Assembly: GCF_034059295.1 (NCBI RefSeq)
Contig: NZ_CP139141.1
Coordinates: 434,001 to 498,000 of the forward strand
DNA length: 64,000 nt
Direction: 5' to 3'
Source: Pseudomonas sp. HR96
Lineage (GTDB): Bacteria; Pseudomonadota; Gammaproteobacteria; Pseudomonadales; Pseudomonadaceae
Below, piece after piece: positions 10,570 to 19,396 of this stretch (position 1 is the stretch's first letter; each line of letters starts with the position of its first letter). Position numbers and translations under genes: made by a program. The notes beneath the pieces were generated by a model. The model had not been told where the DNA came from. It worked only from the letters and a program-made list of their open reading frames with translations, and made no database searches.

Positions 10570-11160
10570 TCAGATCAACCGCCACAGCTCCTGCGGCATG
10601 CCCACGCGGGCGGCCAGCTCGGGCATCAGGAAGCTCTGCACCACCTGGATGGCGAGGAAGGCGAAGATCGGCGAAATGTCCATGCCGCCCAGGTTCGGAA
10701 TGATCCGACGGAACGGCGCCAGCACCGGTTCGCTGATCTGGTAGGCCAGCTCGGCCGCCGGGTTGTGGGTGCCTGGCGCGATCCAGGAGACGATCACCAT
10801 GATGATCATCGCCACCCAGAAGATTTTCAGGAACAGCGACAGGATGCCGATCAGCGACCACACCAGCAGGAAGGGCAGGCTGACGATGGTGCCGTAGGTG
10901 ATCATCATCACCAGTGCCATCAGCAGGGCCTGAATCACGATGGCCAGCAGCAGCGAGGACATGTCCAGCCCCATCAGGCTGGGCACGATACGGCGGATCG
11001 GCTTGAGCAGCGGGTGGGTGGCGCGCACCGCGAACTGGCTCAACGGGTTGTAGAAGTTGGCCTTGACCAGCTGCAGCACGAAGCGCAGCAGGACGATGAT
11101 CAGGTAGAAGCTGACCAGCGATTGGATAACGAACACGGCGGCGCCGGTAAGTGCGTTCAT
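10570..11160 (-). CDS. yggT: YggT family membrane protein
   Basis: A 196-residue protein built from two YggT repeats, each with paired transmembrane helices. It contains NPLSQFAVRATHPLLKPIRRIVPSLMGLDMSSLLL and the related second copy ISEPVLAPFRRIIPNLGGMDISPIFAF. It lies ten bases after proC, the conserved yggS-proC-yggT order. Relatives are linked to osmotic tolerance and to membrane organisation, but the molecular function is not settled. Confidence 0.9.
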   Translation of the reverse strand: MNALTGAAVFVIQSLVSFYLIIVLLRFVLQLVKANFYNPLSQFAVRATHPLLKPIRRIVPSLMGLDMSSLLLAIVIQALLMALVMMITYGTIVSLPFLLVWSLIGILSLFLKIFWVAMIIMVIVSWIAPGTHNPAAELAYQISEPVLAPFRRIIPNLGGMDISPIFAFLAIQVVQSFLMPELAARVGMPQELWRLI

Positions 11161-11170
11161 CTATGGCTCC

Positions 11171-11989
11171 TTATTTGCCCAGTTGTTCGGCGAGTTCGGC
11201 CGAGCGCTGCGCGGCAGCGGTGAGGGCGTTTTGCACCAGTGCGGCGAAGTCGCCGGCCTGGAAAGTCTTGATCGCGGCCTCGGTGGTGCCGCCTGGGGAG
11301 GTAACCCGACGGCGCAACTCGGCGGCATCGACGTCGCTGGCGATGACCATGCGCGCGGCACCCAGGGCGGTCTGTGCAGTCAGCTGCGCTGCCACCTCGC
11401 GGGACAGGCCGAGTTTCTCGCCGGCAGCGGTCATGGCCTCGATCAGCAGGAAGAAATACGCCGGGCCGCTGCCCGAAACGGCCGTCACCGCTTCCAGCTG
11501 CTTCTCGTCGTCCAGCCATACGGCCAGGCCCACGGCCGAGAGTAGATTCTGCGCCTGCTCGCGTTGCTCGGCAGTGACCTTGTCGGTGGCGTACAGGCCG
11601 CTCACGCCTTCGCGTAGCAGCGACGGGGTGTTTGGCATGCAGCGGACGGTCGGCTGCTCGCCCAGCCACTGGGCCATGCTTGCGCAAGTGATCCCAGCGG
11701 CGATGGAAATCACCAGCTGCTGCGGTTTGAGCACCGGGCGCAGTGCCTCGCAAAGGGCCTTGATGCCTTGGGGCTTGACCCCGAGCACCACCACGTCGGC
11801 GTCGGCGATGGCCTGGGCATTGTCTTCGAAGACTTCGATGCCGTGTTCGGCAGCGACCTTGCTGCGGGTTTCGGCACTCCGGGCGCTGGCGCGGATCAGC
11901 GACGCTTCCACACCCTGGGCGAGCAGGCCGCCGATCAGGCTGGAGGCCATGTTTCCGGCGCCGACAAAGGCAATACGCGTGTGACTCAT
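11171..11989 (-). CDS. proC: Pyrroline-5-carboxylate reductase
   Basis: A 272-residue NADPH-dependent enzyme that makes the last step of proline biosynthesis. The Rossmann motif FVGAGNMASSLIGGLL is at the N-terminus, MPNTPSLLREGVSGLYA in the middle and the P5CR C-terminal signature TSPGGTTEAAIKTFQAG near residue 235. The length is standard and it is flanked by yggS and yggT. Confidence 0.96.
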   Translation of the reverse strand: MSHTRIAFVGAGNMASSLIGGLLAQGVEASLIRASARSAETRSKVAAEHGIEVFEDNAQAIADADVVVLGVKPQGIKALCEALRPVLKPQQLVISIAAGITCASMAQWLGEQPTVRCMPNTPSLLREGVSGLYATDKVTAEQREQAQNLLSAVGLAVWLDDEKQLEAVTAVSGSGPAYFFLLIEAMTAAGEKLGLSREVAAQLTAQTALGAARMVIASDVDAAELRRRVTSPGGTTEAAIKTFQAGDFAALVQNALTAAAQRSAELAEQLGK

Positions 11990-12044
11990 GAAGGACCCTT
12001 ATCTATAAGGCGGAAAATGGAAAAGGCGGAGCGGGCGCGGGCGA

Positions 12045-12731
12045 TCAGCGGGCGCCATAGTCGCGGGCACCGAATAACGCGGTGCCGATCCGCACCCAGG
12101 TCGCGCCATGGGCGATGGCCGCCTCAAGGTCGTGGCTCATGCCCATGGACAGCGTGTCGAGCGGCAGATCGAGTTGTGCTTGCAGGCGCTGTACAGCGCC
12201 GAAGGCCGCGTCTTGCGCCGCGCGGTCCTCGGTGGGTTCGGGAATCGCCATCAACCCGCGCAGGCGCAGATTCGGCAGGGCCGCCACGGCGGCGGCCAGC
12301 GCCGGCAGCTCTGCGGGCGTGCAGCCGGACTTGCTGGCCTCGCCGCTGACGTTGACCTGCAGGCAGATGTTCAGCGGCGGCAGCTCGGCCGGACGTTGCT
12401 CGGAAAGCCGTTGAGCGATTTTCAGGCGGTCCACGGAATGTACCCAGTCGAAGTGCTCGGCGATGGCTCGAGTCTTGTTCGACTGAATGGGGCCGATGAA
12501 ATGCCAAGTCAAGGGCAGGTCGCCGAGTTCGAGCTGTTTGCCCAAGGCTTCCTGCAGATAGTTCTCGCCAAAGTCCTTGAGCCCGGCGCCAAAGGCCTCG
12601 CGCACGGCGGCCGCGGGCTTGGTCTTGCTGACGGCCAGCAGGCCGACATCGGCCTCGTCGCGCTGGGCGGCGGCAGCGGCCTGGCGAATTCGGGCGCTCA
12701 CCCGTAAAACGTTGTCTGCTATCGTGGACAT
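12045..12731 (-). CDS. yggS: PLP homeostasis protein (YggS/PLPBP family)
   Basis: A 228-residue pyridoxal-phosphate-binding TIM-barrel protein with the PLP lysine in LLAVSKTKP (about residue 36), HFIGPIQSNKTR and LSMGMSHDLEAAIAHG. It is not known to catalyse a reaction and is thought to buffer PLP and affect amino-acid and keto-acid pools. It is first in the yggS-proC-yggT group and divergent from pilT, with 65 bases between the starts. Confidence 0.94.
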   Translation of the reverse strand: MSTIADNVLRVSARIRQAAAAAQRDEADVGLLAVSKTKPAAAVREAFGAGLKDFGENYLQEALGKQLELGDLPLTWHFIGPIQSNKTRAIAEHFDWVHSVDRLKIAQRLSEQRPAELPPLNICLQVNVSGEASKSGCTPAELPALAAAVAALPNLRLRGLMAIPEPTEDRAAQDAAFGAVQRLQAQLDLPLDTLSMGMSHDLEAAIAHGATWVRIGTALFGARDYGAR

Positions 12732-12796
12732 TGATTTGTGCCGGCGGGTTTCGGGTCTGCGGCATTCTACCTGCTTGTCTGTATTTGGGGAGTCTC

Positions 12797-13831
12797 ATGG
12801 ACATCACAGAACTTCTGGCCTTCAGCGCCAAACAAGGCGCTTCCGACCTGCACCTCTCGGCCGGCCTGCCGCCGATGATCCGCGTGGATGGCGACGTACG
12901 GCGCATCAACCTGCCGGCCCTGGACCACAAACAGGTCCACGAGCTGATCTACGACATCATGAACGACAAGCAGCGCAAGGACTTCGAGGAATTCCTGGAG
13001 ACCGACTTTTCCTTCGAAGTGCCAGGCGTGGCGCGCTTTCGGGTGAACGCCTTCAACCAGAATCGCGGTGCCGGTGCGGTGTTCCGGACCATCCCGTCGA
13101 AGGTGCTGAGCATGGAAGATCTCGGCATGGGAGATGTGTTTCGCAAGATTACAGACGTCCCGCGTGGGCTGGTGCTGGTCACCGGGCCGACCGGTTCAGG
13201 CAAGTCGACCACCCTGGCGGCGATGATCGACTACCTGAACAACAACAAGCATCACCACATCCTCACCATCGAGGACCCGATCGAGTTCGTCCACGAGTCG
13301 AAGAAGTGCCTGGTCAACCAGCGCGAGGTGCACCGCGACACGCTGGGCTTCTCCCACGCCCTGCGCTCGGCATTGCGCGAAGACCCGGACGTGATCCTGG
13401 TGGGCGAGTTGCGCGACCTGGAGACCATCCGCCTGGCGCTGACCGCCGCAGAAACCGGGCACCTGGTGTTCGGCACCCTGCACACCACCTCGGCAGCCAA
13501 GACCATCGACCGGGTGGTCGACGTGTTCCCGGCCGAGGAGAAGTCCATGGTCCGTTCGATGCTGTCCGAATCCCTGCAGGCGGTGATTTCCCAGACCCTG
13601 TTGAAGAAAGTCGGCGGTGGGCGGGTTGCGGCCCACGAAATCATGATCGGCACCCCGGCCATCCGCAACCTGATCCGCGAGGACAAGGTGGCACAGATGT
13701 ACTCGTCGATTCAGACCGGCGGCGCGCTGGGCATGCAGACCTTGGACATGTGCCTCAAGGACCTGGTCACCCGCGGCATCATCGGCCGCGAAGCGGCCCG
13801 CGAAAAAGCAAAAACCCCGGACAATTTCTGA
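12797..13831 (+). CDS. pilT: Type IV pilus retraction ATPase PilT
   Basis: A 344-residue hexameric secretion-type ATPase that drives pilus retraction. Walker A is GPTGSGKSTTLAAM, Walker B is DVILVGELRD and the His box is ETGHLVFGTLHTTSA. The conserved AIRNLIREDK motif near the C-terminus identifies PilT rather than PilB. The ATG at 12797 gives the family N-terminus MDITELLAFSAKQGASDLHL. No pilU follows; the next gene is a minus-strand NlpC/P60 hydrolase. Confidence 0.96.
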   Translation: MDITELLAFSAKQGASDLHLSAGLPPMIRVDGDVRRINLPALDHKQVHELIYDIMNDKQRKDFEEFLETDFSFEVPGVARFRVNAFNQNRGAGAVFRTIPSKVLSMEDLGMGDVFRKITDVPRGLVLVTGPTGSGKSTTLAAMIDYLNNNKHHHILTIEDPIEFVHESKKCLVNQREVHRDTLGFSHALRSALREDPDVILVGELRDLETIRLALTAAETGHLVFGTLHTTSAAKTIDRVVDVFPAEEKSMVRSMLSESLQAVISQTLLKKVGGGRVAAHEIMIGTPAIRNLIREDKVAQMYSSIQTGGALGMQTLDMCLKDLVTRGIIGREAAREKAKTPDNF

Positions 13832-13840
13832 CCGGGGTTC
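13811..13840 (+). terminator. Probable pilT terminator hairpin
   Basis: AACCCCGG and CCGGGGTT form an eight-base stem that spans the pilT stop codon. The following T-run is short, so termination strength is uncertain. Confidence 0.55.
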
Positions 13841-13881
13841 GTTGTGCAGGCATCAGTAGCGGCTCGCCAGGGAGGGCGTCC

Positions 13882-14613
13882 TTACAAGTTGCGCGCAGTG
13901 CTCGCCAGGCGCATGGCCGGCGCGTGTTTGGTGGTCTTGTCCTTGGGCAGCACGCGCTTGGCAACCACGTAGTGGCTCTGCCAGTACGGCTTGTTCAGGG
14001 TATCGATGGTCACCGACTTGCCGGTACGCGGCGCGTGGATGAAACGATCGTTGCCCAGGTAGATGGCCACGTGGTTGACTTGACGGCTCTCGGTGGAGAA
14101 AAACAGCAGGTCGCCTGGCTTCAAGTCCTTCTGCGCGATCTTCTCGCCATGACCTTTGGACATGGCATTGGAGGTACGTGGCAGGTCGGCAGCATGGACG
14201 TTGTTGAAGGCATACTTGACCAGCCCGCTGCAGTCGAAACCGCGCGTCGGGCTGCTGCCACCCCAGACGTAGGGCTTGCCGAGCGCCTTGACCGCACGGC
14301 TGAGCACCGCATCGCTCTGCTTGGTCGCGCCGTGAGCGTTGGCGACCGCGACAGCGGCGGCCGGTTCTGCACCTTTACGGCCCTTGTGGTGGCGCTTGGG
14401 TGCGGCCGGCAGGGCCGGGGTGGTCACAGTGGCGACGTCGTCGCTTGGCGCGGCAGCTTTGCTGGCTTTGGGGTCCTGCTTCTGTTCCTGTGCTCCGCCT
14501 TTGGCGGTGTGGCCGGTGAAGCCGGCGGGAAGTCGTTGCTCACGGTTGGTGGCGTGGGCGGCCAGGGGCAATAAAAGGCAAATAGTTAGCCATGTCTTGA
14601 AAAAAGGACGCAT
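13882..14613 (-). CDS. NlpC/P60 family cell-wall hydrolase, secreted
   Basis: A 243-residue protein with a signal peptide (TWLTICLLLPLAAHA), a low-complexity linker and a C-terminal NlpC/P60 domain. The catalytic Cys is in RGFDCSGLVKYAF, the His in VNHVAIYLGNDRFIHAP. Such enzymes cleave peptide bonds in peptidoglycan stems. The start MRPFFKTW is chosen because it places the signal peptide first; the open frame extends upstream but without signal-like sequence. Which bond is cut cannot be told from the sequence. Confidence 0.88.
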   Translation of the reverse strand: MRPFFKTWLTICLLLPLAAHATNREQRLPAGFTGHTAKGGAQEQKQDPKASKAAAPSDDVATVTTPALPAAPKRHHKGRKGAEPAAAVAVANAHGATKQSDAVLSRAVKALGKPYVWGGSSPTRGFDCSGLVKYAFNNVHAADLPRTSNAMSKGHGEKIAQKDLKPGDLLFFSTESRQVNHVAIYLGNDRFIHAPRTGKSVTIDTLNKPYWQSHYVVAKRVLPKDKTTKHAPAMRLASTARNL

Positions 14614-14735
14614 TCGGCAGGGCTCTGGTTGATAAGCGCGAAACTTTATAACAGCTTTTTGTTGAACTTTTAATCCATGACCGGCGGTCAAAAGGGACCG
14701 AAAAGTGACCAGCAAGCGGCTATTGGTTCGCAAGT

Positions 14736-14768
14736 AGCCGTGTAACTCAGCAATCACGGGCTTTTTTT
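14736..14768 (+). terminator. Orphan rho-independent terminator on the plus strand
   Basis: The stem AGCCGTG/CACGGGCT (one bulged C) is followed by seven T. No plus-strand gene ends nearby: pilT stopped about 900 bases before. It may end an unannotated small RNA. A perfect short palindrome, TGACCG-G-CGGTCA, lies about 55 bases upstream. Confidence 0.5.
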
Positions 14769-14861
14769 GTTGCAAACGGTTGCGAAACCGCACGTCGGAT
14801 GGACACAAAAAAGTCACACAAATCTTTAGAAAATTTATCTATCAGAGAGCTCGCGCACAGA

Positions 14862-15278
14862 ATGAACAGCTATCACGACGGTGCCCCTTTCCATGACACC
14901 CACAGCAAGGTCGTCGGTTACCTGCTGTGGATTTTCGGTTTCACCGGCGCGCATCGCTTCTATTACGGCAAGCCGATAACCGGCACCTTGTGGTTTTTCA
15001 CCCTCGGCCTGCTGGGCATCGGCTGGCTCATCGACTTCTTTCTCATCCCCGCCATGGACCGCGAGGCAGACGCGCGCTTCTACGCCGGACGTACCGACTA
15101 CAACATCGCCTGGGCTCTGCTGACCTTTCTCGGGGTGTTTGGCGTGCATCGCTTGTACATGGGCAAATGGCTCACGGCGATCCTGTACTTCTTTACCGGC
15201 GGGTTCTTTCTGATCGGTGTGCTGTACGACTTCTGGACCCTGAACGACCAGGTGTCGTTGAAGAATGCCCGGGGGTGA
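14862..15278 (+). CDS. TM2 domain membrane protein
   Basis: A 138-residue protein with two TM2-type units, each a pair of hydrophobic helices with the G.HRFY or G.HRLY motif (FTGAHRFYYGKPITG and FGVHRLYMGKWLTA). TM2 proteins are small membrane proteins without an assigned role in Pseudomonas. The ATG at 14862 gives the compact domain start MNSYHDGAPFHD. An in-frame ATG at 14799 would add 21 polar residues and cannot be excluded. Confidence 0.8.
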   Translation: MNSYHDGAPFHDTHSKVVGYLLWIFGFTGAHRFYYGKPITGTLWFFTLGLLGIGWLIDFFLIPAMDREADARFYAGRTDYNIAWALLTFLGVFGVHRLYMGKWLTAILYFFTGGFFLIGVLYDFWTLNDQVSLKNARG

Positions 15279-15286
15279 GTGGCAAG

Positions 15287-15356
15287 ACCGGCCTGGCGAC
15301 CGCTCCCACGCTTGAGGTGGGAGGGGGCCAAGCGCCCGACAGGTCGCCAGGCCGGT
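15287..15356. repeat. Nested palindromic element downstream of the TM2 gene
   Basis: Perfect 15-base arms ACCGGCCTGGCGACC (15287-15301) and its reverse complement (15342-15356) enclose a second perfect hairpin, CTCCCAC/GTGGGAG (15303-15323). This is the layout of a REP doublet and could also act as a terminator between the convergent TM2 gene and pyrC'. Confidence 0.7.
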
Positions 15357-15365
15357 TTACCGACC

Positions 15366-16637
15366 TCAACCCGTGAAGCTGATATGCCCATCCACCAGCG
15401 TATAACGCACCGCGCCCGGCAGGCTGTGCCCGAGGAACGGGCAGTTCTCGCCTTTCGATAGCCAGCGCTCGCCGGCCACCGTCGAGGTAGCAGGGTCGAA
15501 CAGTACCAGGTCGGCCCAGCCGCCCACCTTCAATTCGCCCACCGGCAGGCTCATGGCACGGGCCGGGCCGTGGCTCAGGCGTGCCAGCAGGGTAGGCAGG
15601 TCGAGCAGGCCGTCCTCGACCAGGGTCAGGGCCAGCGGCAGCAGCAGCTCGACGCTGCTGATGCCAGGCTCGGTGGCCGCGAACGGAGCCAGCTTGGCGT
15701 CGCGCTCGTGGGGCTGGTGGTGGCTGGAGATCGCCTGCACCACCCCGGCCTTGACCGCCGCGCGCAAGCCGTCGCGGTCGGCGCGGGTGCGCAGCGGCGG
15801 TTGCACGTGGTAGAGGCTGGAGAAGTCCAGCAGCGCCTCGTCGGTGAGAATCAACTGGTACAGCGCCACGTCCGCCGTCACCGGCAGGCCGCGGGCCTGG
15901 GCCTGGGCGATCAGCTCGACGCCGCGGGCGCTGGTCAGCTGGCTGAAGTGCGCGCGCACGCCGCTTTGCTCGACCAGCAGCAGGTCGCGGGCCAGAGCCA
16001 CGGTCTCGGCGGTTTCCGGAATGCCGGCCAGGCCCAGGAAGCTGGCGGTCGGGCCTTCGTGGGCCAGGCCACCCTGGGCCAGATCACGGTCCTGGGAGTG
16101 GAAGATCACCGTCAGGTCGAAGGTGGCCGCGTACTCCAGTGCCCGGCACAGGGTGCGGGTGTTGCGAAAGCTCTCCAGGCCATTGCCGAACGCCACGCAG
16201 CCGACGTCGCGCAGGGCGACCAGCTCGGCCAGTTGCTCGCCTTCCAGGCCCTTGCTCAGGGCGCCGATTGGATAGACCTTGCAGTGCCCGGCTTCGCGGG
16301 CGCGGTCCAGGATCAGCTCGGCCACCGCCGAGGTGTCCAGCACCGGACGCGTGCGCGGTGGGCAGCACAGGCTGGTGACGCCACCGGCAGCGGCTGCGCG
16401 GGTCTCGCTGGCGATGCTGCCCTTGCGGCTGTAGCCCGGCTCGCGCAGGGCGACGTTGAGGTCGACCAGGCCCGGAGCGGCGATCAGGCCCTGGGCGTCG
16501 ATGCTCTGGCTGGGGCTGAAGCCGGCAGGGGCGGCGCCGATGGCGATGATGCGGCCTTCGCTGACGTGCAGGTCGCTGACCTGGTCCAGGCCGCTGGCCG
16601 GGTCGATGACGCGGGCGCCAAGAATACTGAGGCTCAC
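15366..16637 (-). CDS. pyrX: Dihydroorotase-like protein PyrC' (probably non-catalytic)
   Basis: A 423-residue member of the dihydroorotase family. The metal-binding HxH of active enzymes is replaced: the motif reads [13 protein letters not shown] instead of G.VD.H.H.REPG. In Pseudomonas this PyrC' is a structural partner of aspartate transcarbamoylase, forming a dodecameric complex with PyrB, while other pyrC genes encode the active enzyme. The start overlaps the pyrB stop by four bases, matching the conserved pyrR-pyrB-pyrC' operon. Confidence 0.93.
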   Translation of the reverse strand: MSLSILGARVIDPASGLDQVSDLHVSEGRIIAIGAAPAGFSPSQSIDAQGLIAAPGLVDLNVALREPGYSRKGSIASETRAAAAGGVTSLCCPPRTRPVLDTSAVAELILDRAREAGHCKVYPIGALSKGLEGEQLAELVALRDVGCVAFGNGLESFRNTRTLCRALEYAATFDLTVIFHSQDRDLAQGGLAHEGPTASFLGLAGIPETAETVALARDLLLVEQSGVRAHFSQLTSARGVELIAQAQARGLPVTADVALYQLILTDEALLDFSSLYHVQPPLRTRADRDGLRAAVKAGVVQAISSHHQPHERDAKLAPFAATEPGISSVELLLPLALTLVEDGLLDLPTLLARLSHGPARAMSLPVGELKVGGWADLVLFDPATSTVAGERWLSKGENCPFLGHSLPGAVRYTLVDGHISFTG

Positions 16638-17638
16638 TGGGCGCTCTCCTGCTCGAATTGTCGCTGGGCGGTTTGTCCACTCATGGCCATCGACAGCACG
16701 GCCATGCGCACGGCGATGCCGTAGGTCACCTGGTTGAGAATCACCGAATGGGCGCCGTCGGCCACCGCCGACTCGATTTCCACGCCGCGGTTGATCGGCC
16801 CCGGGTGCATGACGATCGCGTCCGGTTTAGCCCCGGCCAGGCGCGCGGTGGTCAAGCCGAACAGGCGGTAGAACTCGCCTTCGCTGGGCAGCAGGCCGCC
16901 CTGCATGCGTTCGCGCTGCAGGCGCAGCATGATCACCACGTCGACGTCCTTGAGGCCCTGCGCCAGGTCGGTGTACACGGTCACGCCGTACTGCTCGATG
17001 CCGACCGGCAGCAGGGTTTTCGGGCCGATCACACGGATGTCCGGGCACCCCAGGGCCTTGAGCGCGATCATGTTCGAGCGCGCCACCCGCGAGTGCAGGA
17101 TGTCGCCGACGATGGCCACCGAGAGGTTCTCGAAGCTGCCCTTGTGACGGCGGATGGTCAGCATGTCGAGCATGCCCTGGGTCGGGTGCGCGTGGCGGCC
17201 GTCGCCACCGTTGATGATCGCCACCTGCGGGCAGACCTGCTCGGCGATGAAGTGTGCGGCGCCGGAATCACTGTGGCGCACCACGAACATGTCGGCGGCC
17301 ATGGCTTCCAGGTTGCGCAGGGTGTCGAACAGCGTCTCGCCCTTGCTGGTCGAGGAAGTCGACACGTTCAGGGTGATCACGTCGGCAGACAGCCGCTGGG
17401 CCGCCAGCTCGAAGGTGGTGCGGGTGCGCGTGGAATTCTCGAAGAACACGTTGCACACGGTACGGCCACGCAGCAGCGGGACCTTCTTCACGGCGCGGGC
17501 ACCGACTTCGAGGAAGGAGTCGGCGGTGTCGAGAATTTCCGTGAGCAGTTCGCGGGGCAAACCGTCGAGGGAAAGAAAATGGCGTAGCTGGCCCTGGTGG
17601 TTGAGCTGCAGCGGGCGCTTGGCGTCAATCGGCGTCAT
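16634..17638 (-). CDS. pyrB: Aspartate carbamoyltransferase catalytic chain
   Basis: A 334-residue enzyme joining carbamoyl phosphate and aspartate, the committed step of pyrimidine synthesis. It shows the carbamoyl-phosphate loop [15 protein letters not shown], and [14 protein letters not shown] near the C-terminus. The roughly 30-residue N-terminal extension is typical of the Pseudomonas class-A enzyme and contributes to effector binding. It lies 32 bases after pyrR. Confidence 0.96.
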   Translation of the reverse strand: MTPIDAKRPLQLNHQGQLRHFLSLDGLPRELLTEILDTADSFLEVGARAVKKVPLLRGRTVCNVFFENSTRTRTTFELAAQRLSADVITLNVSTSSTSKGETLFDTLRNLEAMAADMFVVRHSDSGAAHFIAEQVCPQVAIINGGDGRHAHPTQGMLDMLTIRRHKGSFENLSVAIVGDILHSRVARSNMIALKALGCPDIRVIGPKTLLPVGIEQYGVTVYTDLAQGLKDVDVVIMLRLQRERMQGGLLPSEGEFYRLFGLTTARLAGAKPDAIVMHPGPINRGVEIESAVADGAHSVILNQVTYGIAVRMAVLSMAMSGQTAQRQFEQESAQ

Positions 17639-17670
17639 CGCGGGAAGGTCTCTTTACGGGGCGGCAGGGG

Positions 17671-18204
17671 TTATTGGCCCGCTGGGGAAGGGCTGCAAGG
17701 GTTGTCGAGATCCTGGCGCTCGAGGGCGAGCGGGGCGGGGCCGAGCAATTTTACCCGCTCATTGGCTTGCAGCGACAGGGTGGCGCCGACGATGTTCGGG
17801 CGGATCGGCAGTTCGCCGGCGTCCAGGTCGAGCAGGCAGACCAGCGTCACACTGGCCGGACGGCCGTAGTCGAACAGCTCGTTGAGGGCGGCGCGGATGG
17901 TACGGCCACTCATCAGCACGTCGTCCACCAGCACCAGGTGCTGGCCATCGATCTCGAACGGCAGCTCGGAAGGCCGCACCTGCGGGTGCAGGCCGTTCTG
18001 GCTGAAGTCGTCACGGTAGAAGGACACGTCGAGGGTGCCTAGCGGGGCGTCGCTGCCCAGTGCCTCGAGCAGGGCGCCGGCCACCCAGACGCCGCCGGTG
18101 CGGATGCCGATGAAACGCGGCTGGTCGATCTGCCGCCGCGCCAGATGCGCGGTCAGCTCGCTGGCCATGCGGGCGATCAGTTCGGCGGGGTTGGGTAAGG
18201 TCAT
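17671..18204 (-). CDS. pyrR: Bifunctional pyr operon regulator / uracil phosphoribosyltransferase PyrR
   Basis: A 177-residue PRTase-fold protein with the PRPP motif [19 protein letters not shown] and [12 protein letters not shown]. In Gram-positive bacteria PyrR binds pyr mRNA; in pseudomonads it has been linked to pyr regulation. The start [13 protein letters not shown] is preferred because an AGGAAC-like site precedes it; an in-frame start eight codons earlier is possible. It heads the pyrR-pyrB-pyrC' unit. Confidence 0.9.
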   Translation of the reverse strand: MTLPNPAELIARMASELTAHLARRQIDQPRFIGIRTGGVWVAGALLEALGSDAPLGTLDVSFYRDDFSQNGLHPQVRPSELPFEIDGQHLVLVDDVLMSGRTIRAALNELFDYGRPASVTLVCLLDLDAGELPIRPNIVGATLSLQANERVKLLGPAPLALERQDLDNPCSPSPAGQ

Positions 18205-18247
18205 CGAAGGTTCCTGTAAGAGCACCAATCACCGGTGCGGTCTGATT

Positions 18248-18274
18248 CCTGTGGCACCGAACTCGCTCGGTAAC
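18248..18274. repeat. Diverged REP-like unit between ruvX and pyrR
   Basis: This 27-base unit (core CTCGCTCGG) matches the left arm of the element at 54028 at most positions. It is a degenerate single copy. Confidence 0.4.
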
Positions 18275-18307
18275 GGCGTGCCCCGTTTCCAGGCGCCTGG
18301 CCCCGAA

Positions 18308-18745
18308 TCAATTCAGAAGGTGAACATTTTCTTCCAGCCAGCCCTGCAACAGCAACCGTGCGGCGATGGCATCCACTGGGTTCTTGCTGTAGCTGCCCTT
18401 CTGGCCGCCCCGGGCCATGCGCTCGCCCTTGGCTTCGAAGGTGGTCAGGCGCTCGTCGTGGGTGTGCACTGGCACATTGAAGCGACCGTTGAGGCGGCGG
18501 GCGAACTTCTCGGCACGCACGCACATGTCGCTTGGCGTGCCGTCCATGTTCAGCGGCAGGCCGACGACCATGGCGTCGGGCTTCCATTCGCGTACCAACG
18601 CCTCGATCTGCGACCAGTCGGGAATGCCGTTCTGCGCCTTGAGCGTGCACAGCTCGCGGGCCTGGGCGGTGATCACCTGGCCCACTGCCACGCCGATCTG
18701 TTTGGTGCCGTAGTCGAAGCCCAGCAGCAGCTTGATCCCCGCCAT
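18308..18745 (-). CDS. ruvX: Putative pre-16S rRNA nuclease RuvX (YqgF)
   Basis: A 145-residue RNase-H-fold protein with LLGFDYGTKQIGVAVG at the N-terminus, VVGLPLNMDGTPSDM, and the acidic ERLTTFEA segment. It is thought to trim the 5' end of 16S rRNA. The start ATG shares one base with the algH stop (TGATG), so translation is probably coupled. The open frame continues far upstream through algH but that part is not coding. Confidence 0.93.
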   Translation of the reverse strand: MAGIKLLLGFDYGTKQIGVAVGQVITAQARELCTLKAQNGIPDWSQIEALVREWKPDAMVVGLPLNMDGTPSDMCVRAEKFARRLNGRFNVPVHTHDERLTTFEAKGERMARGGQKGSYSKNPVDAIAARLLLQGWLEENVHLLN

Positions 18746-19314
18746 CAGGCGTGGCCCGCCTGGCTGGTCAGCAGGTTGAGATCCACACCCAGGCGCGCGG
18801 CGGCCGCGCCCAGGCGCTGCTCGCTGGTCATGGCGAAGAGGATGTCGGGGTCGAACGGGCAGGTGAGCCAGGCGTTGTCGGCCAGCTCGGCCTCCAGTTG
18901 CCCGGCTTCCCAGCCGGCGTAGCCGAGGGTGATCAGGCTCTTTTGCGGGCCCACGCCGTCGGCGATGGCGAACAGCACGTCCTGGGAGGTGGACAATGCC
19001 AAACCGCCGAGCTCCACGGTGGCCTGGAAGGTCGGGCCACTGGGGTGCAGGACGAAGCCACGGTCGGTCTGCACCGGGCCGCCGATGTAGATCGGCACGC
19101 CGTGGCAGGCCAGCGGCGGGTCGATGTCGGGGCGCAGCTGTTCGAGGATGTCGGCCAGGTTGAGCTCCTGCGGGCGGTTGACCACCAGGCCCATGGCGCC
19201 ATGGGCGCTGTGCTCGACGATGTAGGTCAAGGTCTGGGCAAAGTTGGGGTCCGCCATGTGCGGCATGGCGATCAGAAACTGATGCTTGAGGTAAGTCGGT
19301 TCGACGTTTTTCAT
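18745..19314 (-). CDS. algH: UPF0301 protein AlgH
   Basis: A 189-residue protein of the UPF0301/YqgE family with the signature FLIAMPHMADPNFAQTLTYIVEH and GAMGLVVNRP. The name comes from an effect on alginate production in P. aeruginosa; no enzymatic activity is established. It is encoded just upstream of ruvX, a conserved arrangement. Confidence 0.93.
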   Translation of the reverse strand: MKNVEPTYLKHQFLIAMPHMADPNFAQTLTYIVEHSAHGAMGLVVNRPQELNLADILEQLRPDIDPPLACHGVPIYIGGPVQTDRGFVLHPSGPTFQATVELGGLALSTSQDVLFAIADGVGPQKSLITLGYAGWEAGQLEAELADNAWLTCPFDPDILFAMTSEQRLGAAAARLGVDLNLLTSQAGHA

Positions 19315-19396
19315 AACGTGACAGTGTGGCTTCGGCAGGTCGACCTGACAAGCCGAGGGGCGGCTTTTTCACACTGGGCCACGGATGTCGCGCCCG

